NCBI RefSeq assembly: GCF_901933205.1
Contig: NW_022148556.1
Coordinates: forward strand, 1 to 64,000
Length of the DNA: 64,000 nt
DNA from: Camarhynchus parvulus
Taxonomy: Eukaryota > Chordata > Aves > Passeriformes > Thraupidae
Direction of reading: 5' to 3'
Of this stretch, positions 46,601-58,600 are shown piece after piece (the first letter of the stretch is position 1; the number at the start of each line of letters is the position of its first letter). Position numbers and translations under genes: made by a program. The notes beneath the pieces were generated by a model. The model did not search any database. It was given only the letters and a program-made list of their open reading frames with translations, and was not told where the DNA came from.

Positions 46601-49600
46601 ATCCCAAACCCCAATCCCAAAGCCCATATCCCATATCCCAAACCCCAAACCCCAATCCCAAAGCCCTCACCGACGCAGTCGGCACCGTCCCCGGGCCGGA
46701 ATCCCGGCTGGCACTCGGGCACGCAGCGATAGGAGCCCGGAATGTTCTCGCAGCGCTGCGCCCCGCAGAGCCCGCCCCGTACTCCTGGCACTCGTCCACG
46801 TCTGGCATCGGGGACATGGGGACAATCGGGGACATCGGGATGGGGACATTGGGATGGGGACATTGGGGACAATCAGGGACATGGCAGGATGGGGACATGG
46901 GGACAATCAGGGACATCAGGGACAATCAGGGACATTGGGATGGGAACATCGGGATGGGGACATCGGGGACAATCAGGGACATGGCGGAATGAGGACACAA
47001 TGGCAGGATGGGGACATCAGGAACCCCAGGACGATCCCAATCCCTGTGCCCGTCCCGATTCCTGTGTCCCCATTCCCACGTCAGTCCCCATTCCCATCCC
47101 AATCCCAATGTCCCCATCCCAGTCCCCGTTTCCCCACATCCCCATTCCCATCCCAATCCCAATGTCCCCATCCCAGTCCCCGTATCCCCACATCCCCATT
47201 CCCATCCCAATCCCAATGTCCCCATCCCAGTCCCCGTATCCCCACATCTCCATTCCCATCCCAATCCCAATGTCCCCATCCCAGTCCCCGTATCCCCACA
47301 TCTCCATTCCCATCCCAACCCATCCCCAATCCCATCCCCGTATCCCCACATCCCCATTCCCATCCCAATCCCAGTGTCCCCAATCCCATACCAGTCCCCA
47401 TTCCCATGCCAGTCTCCCAATCCCAATCCCATCCCCACATCCCCATTCCCATCCCAATCCCAGTGTCCCCATTCCCATCCCACTTCTCATATCCCATATT
47501 CCCAATATCTCCATCCCAGTCTCCACATCCCATATCCCCATCCTGATCTCATATCCCAATCCCAAACCCCAAACCCCAAACCCCAATCCCAAAGCCCTCA
47601 CCGATGCAGTCCCTGCCGTCCCCGGGCCGGAATCCCGGCTGGCACTCGGGATCAATCCCATATCCCATATCCCATATCCCAAACCCCAATCCCAAACCCC
47701 AAACCCCAAACCCCAAACCCCAAATACCAAATCCCCAAACCCCAATCCCATATCCCAAACCACAATCCCAAACCCCAAACCCCAAACCCCAAACCCCAAA
47801 CCCCAAACCCCAATCCCAAAGCCCTCACCGACGCAGTCGGCGCCGTCCCCGGGCCGGAATCCCGGCTGGCACTCGGGCACGCAGCGATAGGAGCCCGGAA
47901 TGTTCTCACAGCGCTGCGCCCCGCAGAGCCCGGCCCCGTACTCCTGGCACTCGTCCACGTCTGGCATCGGGGACATGGGGACAATCGGGGACATCGGGGT
48001 GGGGACATCGGGGTGGGGACATTGGGATGGGGACATCGGGATGGGGACATCGGGATGGGGACATCGGGTTGGGGACATGGGAGTGGGGTGGGAACGCGGG
48101 GATCGAACCCCACACTCCAGCCCCATATCCCCACGTTCCCACCCCACTCCCACATTCCCATCCCATTCTGACATTCCCACCCCACATCCCTGAGTCCCGT
48201 CCCCCTTCCCACTTCCCCACCCCATATCCCACCCCATATCCCAATCCCCACCCCATATCCCAAACCCCACCCCATATCCCAATCTCCACCCCATATCCCA
48301 AACCCCACCCCATATCCCAAATACTACCCCATATCCTGGCCCACACCCCATATCCCAAACCCCACCCCATATCCCTGAATTCCTACCCCATATCCTGGCT
48401 CCACACCACATATCCCGGGTGTCCCATTCCCATTCCCATTCCCATTCCCATTCCCATTCCCATTCCCATTCCCACTTTCCCGTTTTCCCATTCCCATTCC
48501 CATTCCCATTCCCATTCCCATTCCCATTCCCATTCCCATTCCCGTTCCCATTCCTTTTCCCGCTCCCATTCCCATTCCCGTTTTCCCGCTCCCATTCCCA
48601 TTCCCGTTTTCCCGTTTTCCCGTTCCCGTTTTCCCATTCCCGTTTTCCCGTTTTCCCGTCCCTCACCGCGGCACTCGGCCTTGGCGTCGTCGGTGCGGAA
48701 CCCGGCCGGGCACTGGCACTGGAAGGAGCCCTCGGTGTTGAGGCAGCGCCCGCCCGCGCACACGGCCCCGCGCTGGCACTCGTCCACGTCTGGGCGAAAT
48801 TTGGGGTTTGGGACATCGGGATTTGGGGTTCGGGATTCGGGGTTTGGAGTTTGGGACATTGGGATTTGGGGTTTGGGGTTTGGGGTTTGGGGTGTGATAA
48901 GGGGTGGGTGTGGCGCCCGCCCGCGCACACGGCCCCGCGCTGGCACTCGTCCACATCTGGGGGAAATTTGGGGTTTGGGACATCGGGATTTGGGGTTCAG
49001 GATTTGGGGTTTGGAGTTTGGGACACTGGGATTTGGGGTTTGGGATTTGGGGTTTGGGACATCAGGATTTGGGGTTTGGGGTTTGGGATTTGGAGTTTGG
49101 GACATCGGGATTTGGGATTTGGGGTTTGGGGTTTGGGGTTTGGGGTGTGATAAGGGGTGGGTGTGGCGCCCGCCCGCGCACACGGCCCCGCGCTGGCACT
49201 CGTCCACGTCTGGGCGAAATTTGGGGTTCGGGACATCAGGATTTGGGGTTCGGGATTTGGGGTTTGGACTTTGGGACATTGGGATTTGGGGTTTGGGGTG
49301 TGGGATTTGGGGTTTGGGACATTGGGATTTGGGGTTTGGGGTTTGGGGTTTGGGGTTTGGGATTTGGGGTTTGGGATTTGGGACATTGGGGTTTGGGGTT
49401 TGGGATTTGGGATTTAGGGTTTGGGATTTGGGGTTTCGGATTTGGGACATTGGGATTTGGGATTTGGGATTTGGGGTTTGGGATTTGGGACATTGGGATC
49501 TGGGATTTGGGGTTTGGGATTTGGGGTTTGGGGTTTGGGGTTTGGGGGTTTGGGATTGGGATTTGGTGTTTGGGATTTGGGATTTGGGGTTTGGGGTTTG

Positions 49601-52600
49601 GGGTTTGGGATGTGGAATTTGGGGTTTGGGGTTTGGGGTTTGGGATTTGGGATTTGGGATTCGGTGTTTGGGGTTTGGGGTTTGGGATTTGGGGTTTGGC
49701 GTTTGGGATTTGGAATTTGGGATGTGGAATTTGGGGTGGGTGTGGCGCCCGCGGGTGCAGACGGCCCCGCGCTGGCACTCGCCCACGTCTGGGGCTGGGG
49801 ACACTGGGATTGTGATGATCATGGGGACATCGGGATGGGCACGGGGACACCAGGACTGGGACTGGGACAACCCTGGGGACTGGCATGGTGACACCAGGAC
49901 CAGCATGGTGACACCAGGACTGGGATGGTGACACCAGGACTGGGACTGGGACAACCCTGGGGACTGGCATGGTGACACCAGGACCAGCATGGTGACACCA
50001 GGACTGGGATGGTGACACCAGGACTGGGACTGGGACAACCCTGGGGACTGGCATGGTGACACCAGGACAGGCACGGTGACACCAGGACTGGGATGGTGAC
50101 ACCAGGACAGGCACGGTGACACCTGGACAGGGATGGTGACACCAGGACTGGGATGGTGACGCCAGGACTGGGATGACCATGGTGACACCTGGACAGGCAT
50201 GGTGACACCAGGACTGGGACTGGGACAACCCTGGGGACTGGCATGGTGACACCAGGACTGGCATGGTGACACCAGGACAGGCACGGTGACACCAGGACTG
50301 GGATGGTGACACCAGGACTGGGATGGTGACACCTGGACAGGCACGGTGACACCAGGACTGGGATGGTGACACCAGGACTGGCATGGTGACACCTGGACAG
50401 GGATGGTGACACCTGGACAGGCATGGTGACACCTGGACAGGGATGGTGACACCTGGACAGGCACGGTGACACCAGGACTGGGATGGTGACACCAGGACAG
50501 GCACGGTGACACCAGGACTGGGATGGTGACGCCAGGACTGGGATGGTGACACCAGGACTGGCATGGTGACACCTGGACAGGCACGGTGACACCAGGACTG
50601 GAACAACCCTGGCCAAAGCCATGAGGACCAAAACGCCACAACCAGCAGAACCCAAACCCCAAACCCACCCCCAACCCCAAAGCGCCCCCACCACCCCTCA
50701 GGTGCTCCCCCCAGGTGCCCCCAGGTGACCCTAGGTGCCCCCAGGTGTGCCCAGGTGCCACCCTGCTGTCCCCAGGTGTCCCCAGGTGTCCCCAGGTGTG
50801 CCCAGGTGTCCCCAGGTGCCACCCCACTGTCCCCAGGTGCCCCCAGGTGTGCCCAGCTGTCCCCAGGTGCCCCCAGGTGCCACCCCGCTGTCCCTAGCTG
50901 TCCCCAGGTGCCCCCAGGTGTGCCCAGGTGCCACCCCGCTGTCCCCAGGTGACCCCAGGTGTCCCCAGGCGCCCCCAGGTGTGCCCAGGTGTCCCCAGGT
51001 GTCCCCAGGTGCCCCCAGGTGTGCCCAGGTGCCACCCCGCTGTCCCTAGCTGCCCCCAGGTGTCCCCAGGTGCCCCCAGGTGTGCCCAGGTGCCACCCTG
51101 CTGTCCCTAGCTGCCCCCAGGTGTCCCCAGGCGCCCCCAGGTGCCCCCAGGTGCCACGCACGGTCGCGGCGTGGTGCCCGGGGGCGCGGGCGCAGCTGGG
51201 GGCCCGGGCGGAGAGCAGCGGAAGGAGCCGGCCGTGTTGAGGCACTCGCCGTGCGGGAAGCAGAAGTCGCCCTCCAGGCACTCGTTGACGTCTGCGCGGG
51301 GGCCACCACCAGCGGGACGTCACCCGGGGCCGGCGGCACCGCCGCGCCGTTCCCCGGCGTCCCCGCTCACCCTGGCACGCCGTGGCGCCCGCGGCCGCGT
51401 GGAAGCCGCGGTGGCACTCGCAGCGGAAGGAGCCGGCCGTGTTGAGGCAGCGGCCGTGGGGGGCGCAGGGGGAGCCCCCCGAGCACTCGTCCACGTCTGG
51501 GGGGACACGGGGACATCAGGGGGACACGGGGACAGGAGTTATGGGGTCTCCAAGTCCTCCAAGCCATGGTGGCCCCATAACAGAGTGACCACAAGTCATG
51601 GTCATCTCATGGTGTGGTGACCCCGAGCACTAGTCTACATCTGGGGGGACATCGGGGACATCAGGGGGACACGGGGACAGGAGTTATGGGGTCTCCAAGT
51701 CCCCTAAATCGTGGTGGCCCCATAACACAGTGACCACAAGTCATGGTCATCTCATGGCGTGGTGACCCCGAGTTCTCATCCACGTCTGGGGGGACAGCGG
51801 GGGGACATGGGGACACGGGGACAGGAGTTATGGGGTCTCCAAGTCCCCTAAATCGTGGTGGCCCCATAACAGAGTGACCACAAGTCATGGTCATCTCATG
51901 GTGTGGTGACCCCAAGCACTAGTCTACATCTGGGGGGACATTGGGGCTACCAGGGCAACATGGGGACATCAGGGGGACACGGGGACAGGAGTTATGGGGT
52001 CTCCACGTCCCCCAAGCCATGGTGGCCCCATGCACTTCTCTAGGGGGACACCAGGTGACACAGGTGACACACAGGTGACACAGGGAGGTGACACAGGTGA
52101 CACACAGGTGACACGGAGGTAACACCAGGTGACACTGAGGTGACACAGGTGACACACAGGTGACACACAGGTGACACAGGTGACACACGGGTGACACAGA
52201 TGGCACACAGGTGACACACAGGTGACACAGGTGACACTGAGGTGACACAGGTGACACACAGGTGACACAGGGAGGTGACACAGGTGACACGGAGGTAACA
52301 CCAGGTGACACTGAGGTGACACAGGTGACACACAGGTGACACACAGGTGACACACAGGTGACACACGGGTGACACACAGGTGACACAGGTGACACTGAGG
52401 TGACACAGGTGACACACAGGTGACACACAGGTGACACGGGTACCTGCGCAGCGCGCCCTGGCGCAGGTGGAAGCCGTCGGGGCAGGGCTGGCACCGGAAG
52501 GAGCCCGGCGTGTTGACGCACTCCTGGCCGGGACACGCCAGGTGGTTCTCGCACTCGTCGATGTCTGAGGGGACATTGGGGACATCGGGGGGGACCCTGA

Positions 52601-55600
52601 GTGACCACAGGTCGTGGTGACCCCATAACAGTGACCACAGGCCGTGGTGACCAATAACAGTGACCACAGGTCATGGCGACCCCAAACAGTGACCACAGGT
52701 CGTGGTGACCAATAACAGTGACCACAGGTCATGGTGACCCCATAACAGTGACCACAGGTCATGGTGACCCCAAAACAGTGACCACAGGTCATGGTGACCC
52801 CATAGCAGTGACCACAGGTCGTGGTGACCAATAACAGTGACCACAGGTCATGGTGACCAATAACAGTGACCACAGGTCGTGGTGACCCCAAAACAGTGAC
52901 CACAGGCCATGGTGACCCCATAGCAGTGACCACAGGTTGTGGTGACCAATAACAGTGACCACAGGTCGTGGTGACCCCATAGCAGTGACCACAGGTCATG
53001 GTGACCAATAACAGTGACCACAGGTCGTGGTGACCCCATAGCAGTGACCACAGGTCGTGGTGACCAATAACAGTGACCACAGGTCGTGGTGACCCCATAG
53101 CAGTGACCACAGGTCGTGGTGACCCCAAAACAGTGACCACAGGTCATGGTGACCCCATAACAGTGACCACAGGTCGTGGTGACCCCAAAACAGAGTGACC
53201 ACAGGCCGTGGTGACCCCATAGCAGTGACCACAGATCGTGGTGACCCCAAACAGTGACCACAGGTCATGGTGACCAATAACAGAGTGACCACAGGTCATG
53301 GTGACCCCAAACAGTGACCACAGGTCATGGTGACCAATAACAGAGTGACCACAGGTCATGGTGACCCCAAAACAGTGACCACAGGTCGCGGTGACCAATA
53401 ACAGTGACCACAGGTTGTGGTGACCCCATAGCAGTGACCACAGGTCATGGTGACCCCAAAACAGTGACCACAGGTCATGGTGACCCCATAGCAGTGACCA
53501 CAGGTCGTGGTGACCCCATGTTCTCGCACTCGTCGATGTCTGAGGGGACATCGGGGACATTGGGGACATCGGGGGAGACCCTGAGTGACCACAGGTCGTG
53601 GTGACCCCATAGCAGTGACCACAGGTCGTGGTGACCCCATGGGGTGGTGACCTCAAGGACCTCTGACGCCACAGCACAGAGACCCCTCCAGTTCCCTCCC
53701 AGTTTGTCCCAGTCCCTCCCAGTCCCTCCCAGTCCCTCCCAGTTTATCCCAGTTTATCCCAGTTTGTCCCAGTCCCTCCCAGTCCCTCCCAGTTTATCCC
53801 AGTCCCTCCCAGTTTATCCCAGTTTATCCCAGTCCCTCCCAGTCCCTCCCAGTTCCCTCCCAGTCCATCCCAGTTTATCCCAGTCCCTCCCAGTCCATCC
53901 CAGTCCCTCCCAGTTCCCTCCCAGTTTATCCCAGTCCCTCCCAGTCCCCCCAGTCCCTCCCAGTCCCTCCCAGTCCATCCCAGTCCCTCCCAGTCCCTCC
54001 CAGTTTATCCCAGTTTGTCCCAGTTTATCCCAGTCCCTCCCAGTTTATCCCAGTCCATCCCAGTCCATCCCAGTCCCTCCCAGTCCATCCCAGTTTGTCC
54101 CAGTTTATCCCAGTTTATCCCAGTTTGTCCCAGTCCCCCCCAGTCCCTCCCAGTCCCTCCCAGTCCATCCCAGTCCATCCCAGTCCATCCCAGTCCCTCC
54201 CAGTTTGTCCCATTTTGTCCCAGTTTGTCCCAGTTTGTCCCGGTCCATCCCGGTTTGTCTCACCCTGGCAGGGGTCACCCCGGTACCCCCCCGGGCAGAG
54301 GCACTCGAACCCCCCCGGTCGGTTCTCGCAGCGCCCGTGGGGGCAGGGCCCGGGCACCTGGGAGCACTCGTCCACGTCTGCGGGCACAGGTGGGCACAGG
54401 TGAGGGCACAGGTGGGCACAGGAGGGCACAGGGGGCACAGGTGATAGGGACAGGTGATGGGCACAGGGGGCACAGGTGATGGGGATAGGTGGGCACAGGT
54501 GATGGGCACAGGTAATGGGGAAAGGTGGGCACAGGTGGGCACAGGATGTGGGAAAGGTGGGCACAGGTGATGGGGACAGGTGGGCACAGGTAATGGGGAC
54601 AGATGGGCACAGGTGAGCATAGGTGGGCACAGGTGGGTTCAGGTAATGGGCACAGGTGATGGGCACAGGTGGGCACATGTGGGCTCAGGTGGGCACAGGT
54701 AATGGGGAAAGGTGGGCACAGGTGATGGGCACAGGTGATGGGCACAGGTGGGCACAGGTAATGGGGAAACGTGGGCACAGGTGATGGGAACAGGTGGGCA
54801 CATGTGGGCTCAGGTGGGCACAGGTAATGGGGAAAGGTGGGCACAGGTGAGGGCACAGGTGATGGGCACAGGTGATGGGCACAGGTGGGCACAGGTAATG
54901 GGGAAACGTGGGCACAGGTGATGGGAACAGGTGGGCACAGGTGATGGGGACAGGTGATGGGGACAGGTGGGCACAGGTGATGGGGACAGGTGGGCACAGG
55001 TGAGCATAGGTGGGCACAGGTGGGTTCAGGTAATGGGCACAGGGGGCACAGGTGGGCTCAGGTAATGGGCACAGGTGAGTGGCACAGGTGGGCACATGTG
55101 GGCTCAGGTGAGGGGCACAGGTGGGCTCAGGTGATGGGGACAGGTTGGAACAGGTGGGCACAGGGGGGCACAGGTGGGGTTTAGGAGGGCACAGGTGTGC
55201 CCAGGTGTGGTTTGGTGTGTGCCCAGGTACCCCCAGGTGTGCCCAGGTGTGGTTTGGTGTGCACCCAGGTGCCCCCAGGTGCCCCCAGGTGTGGTTTGGT
55301 GTGTGCCCAGGTGCCCGCAGGTGTGCCCAGGTGTGGTTTGGTGTGTGCCCACGTGCCCGCAGGTGTGCCCAGGTACCCCCAGGTGCCCCCAGGTGTGGTT
55401 TGGTGTGCGCCCAGGTGCCCCCAGGTGGCCCCAGGTGTGGTTTGGTGTGTGCCCATGTGCCCCCAGGCGTGCCCAGGTGCCCGCAGGTGTGCCCAGGTGT
55501 GGTTTGGTGTGTGCCCAGGTGCCCCCAGGTGTGCCCAGGTGCCCCCAGGTGTGCCCAGGTGTGGTTTGGTGTGTGCCCAGGTGCCCGCAGGTGAGTTGCT

Positions 55601-58600
55601 GACCTCGGCACTCGGTGCCCGCGGGCTCGGAGGTGAAGCCGGGCCCGCAGAGGCACCTGAAGCCGCCCACGGAGTTCTCGCAGCGCCCCGGGGAGCACGG
55701 AGGGGGCACCTGGCGGCACTCGTCGATGTCTGCGGGCACAGGGGGCACAGGTGGGCACAGGTAATGGGAACAGGTGATGGGGACAGGTGATGGGCACAGG
55801 TGATGGGGACAGGCGGGCACAGGGGGCACAGGTGATGGGCACAGGTAATGGGAACAGGTGATGGGGACAGGTGATGGGGACAGGCGGGCACAGGGGGCAC
55901 AGGTGATGGGCACAGGTGATGGGGACAGGTGATGGGAATAGGTGATGGGGACAGGCAGGCACAGGGGGCACAGGTGGGCACAGGTAATAGGGACAGGTAA
56001 TGGAGACAGGTAGGCACAGGTGAGCTCAGGTGGGCACAGGTAATGGGTACAGGTGAACACAGGATGTGGGGAAAGGTGGGCACAGGGGGCACAGGGAGCA
56101 CAGGTGAGCTCAGGTAATGGGGACAGGTGGGCACAGGTGGGCACAGGATGTGGGGAAAAGTGGGCACAGGTAATGGGGACAGGTGAACACAGGATGTGGG
56201 GAAAGGTGGGCACAGGTAATGGGGACAGGTGGGCACAGGTGGGCACAGGATGTGGGGAAAAGTGGGCACAGGTAATGGGGACAGGTGAACACAGGATGTG
56301 GGGAAAGGTGGGCACAGGGGGCACAGGGAGCACAGGTGGGCACAGGTAGTGGGGACAGGTGGGCACAGGTGAGCTCATGTGATGGGCACAGGTGATGGGC
56401 ACAGGTGGGCACAGGTGAGGGGCATGTAACACCTGAACACCCCAGGACCCACCCCCAAATTCCCCCCAAACCCCTTTAAGCCCCCCCAAATCCCCCCAAA
56501 CCCCCCAAACCCCCTCAGGACCCCCCCAACCCCCCCGAAGCCCCCTCCCCACTCACCCACGCAGTGCGTGCCCTGGGGGCTCAGCCAGACGCCCCCCAAA
56601 TTCCCCCCCAAATTCCCCCCCAAACCCCTTTAAAGCCCCCCAAATCTCCCCCCAAACCCCCCAAATCTCCCCAAATCTCCCCCAAATCCCCCCAAATCCC
56701 CCCAAAACCCCCCCAGGACCCCCGAAGCCCCCTCCCCACTCACCCACGCAGTGCCCTGGGGGCTCAGCCAGACGCCCCCCATCCCTTTAAACCCCCAAAG
56801 CCCCCAAAATCCCCCCCAAATCTCCCCAAAACCCCTCAGGACCCCCCCAGGACCCCCCCCCGAAGCCCCCTCCCCACTCACCCACGCAGTGCGTGCCCTG
56901 GGGGCTCAGCCAGACGCCCCCCAAATTCCCCCCCAAATTCCCCCCCAAACCCCTTTAAAGCCCCCCAAATCTCCCCCAAACCCCCCCAAATTCCCTCAGG
57001 ATCCTCCCAAGACCCCCCCCCGAAGCCCCCTCCCCACTCACCGACGCAGTGCGTGCCCTGGGGGCTCAGCCAGAAGCCCCCCCGGCACAGGCAGGTGTAG
57101 CCCCCTCCCCCGCGGGGCACGCAGCGCCCGGGGCCGCACACGGACGGGTCGCGCTCGCACGGGGACACTGCAGGGTCGGGGCGGTTTTGGGGATTTTTGG
57201 GGTTTTTAGGGAATTTGGGGGTGTTCGAGGAATTTTTGGGGATTTTTGGGGATTTTTAGAGGATTTTTTGAGGATTTTTATGGGATTTTGCGGGATTTGT
57301 GGATCAGGATCGGGGTCGCGCTCGCACGGGGACACTGCGGGGTCGGGGCGGTTTTGGGGGATTTTTGGGGTTTTTAGGGTAGGGAATTTGGGGGGGTTCG
57401 AGGAATTTTAGGGCATTTTGGAGGATTTTTAGGGGATTTTTAGGGGATTTTTAGATGATTTTTAGGGGATTTTTGGGGGATTTTTAGGGGATTTGTGGAT
57501 CAGGATCGGGGTCGCGCTTGCACGGGGACACTGCGGGGTCGGGGCGGTTTTGGGGGATTTTTGGGGTTTTTAGGGGATTTGGGGGGGTTTGAGGAATTTT
57601 AGGGGATTTTTGTGGGATTTTTGGGGGATTTTTAGAGGATTTTTTGGGGATTTTTATGGGATTTTGCGGGATTTGTGGATCAGGATCGGGGTTGCGCTCG
57701 CACGGGGACACTGCGGGATCGGGCGGTTTTGGGGGATTTTTGGGGTTTTTAGGGAATTTGGGGGGATTTTTAGAGGATTTTAACCCCCAAATCCCCTCAA
57801 TCTACCCTCAAACCCCCTTCAATCCCCCCAAATCCCCCCCAAATCCCCCCAAACCGCCCGACCCCCCCCCAAATCTCCCCCAAATCCCCTCAAACCCCCC
57901 AAAATCCCCCCCAAATCCCTCAGCCCCTCCCAACTCCCCCAAATCCCCCCAAATTCCCTCAAATTCCCCCTAAACCACCCCAAAATCCCCCCAAAATCCC
58001 CCAAACCCCCCTCAAATCCCCCCTAAACCCCCCCAAATCCCCTAAAACTCCCCAAATCGCTCCTAAACCCCCCAAACCCCCCCAATCTCTTCCTAAACCC
58101 CCCAACCCCCCCAAATCCCCCTAAGCCCTCCTGCAACCCCCCAAATCGCTCCTAAAGCCCCCAAACACCCCCAAATCCCCCCAAATCCCCTCCTACACCC
58201 CCCTAAACCCTTCCCAAACCTCCCCAAATCGCTCCTAACCCCCCCAAACCTTCCTAAATCCCCCAAACACCCCCAAACCTCCCCAAATCGCTCCTAAACC
58301 CCCCAAACCCCCCCAAATCGCTCCTAAACCCCTCCTAACCCCCCCCCAAATCGCGCTCCTAAACCCCCCAAATCTCCTTCCAATGACCCCAAATCCCCTA
58401 AACTCCCCCAAATCCCCCCCAAATCCCCTCCTAAACCGCCCAAATCCCCCAAAATCGCTCCTAACCCCCCCAAATCGCTCCTAAACCCCCCAAACACCCC
58501 CAAATCCCCCTAAACCCCCCAAATCCCCCCTAAACCCCTCCTAAACCCCCCAATCACTTCCTAAACCCGCTCAAATTGCTCCTAAACCCCCTAAACCCCC

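Noticed and set aside
46671..46801. Calling this copy a confirmed functional exon
   Set aside because: One base short, so inclusion would shift the frame; listed as a pseudo-exon pending read-level proof.
49744..49788. A separate EGF exon ([14 protein letters not shown])
   Set aside because: Only the first ~45 bases of the 48667-48789 exon are present; no second half or donor, so it is an edge copy.
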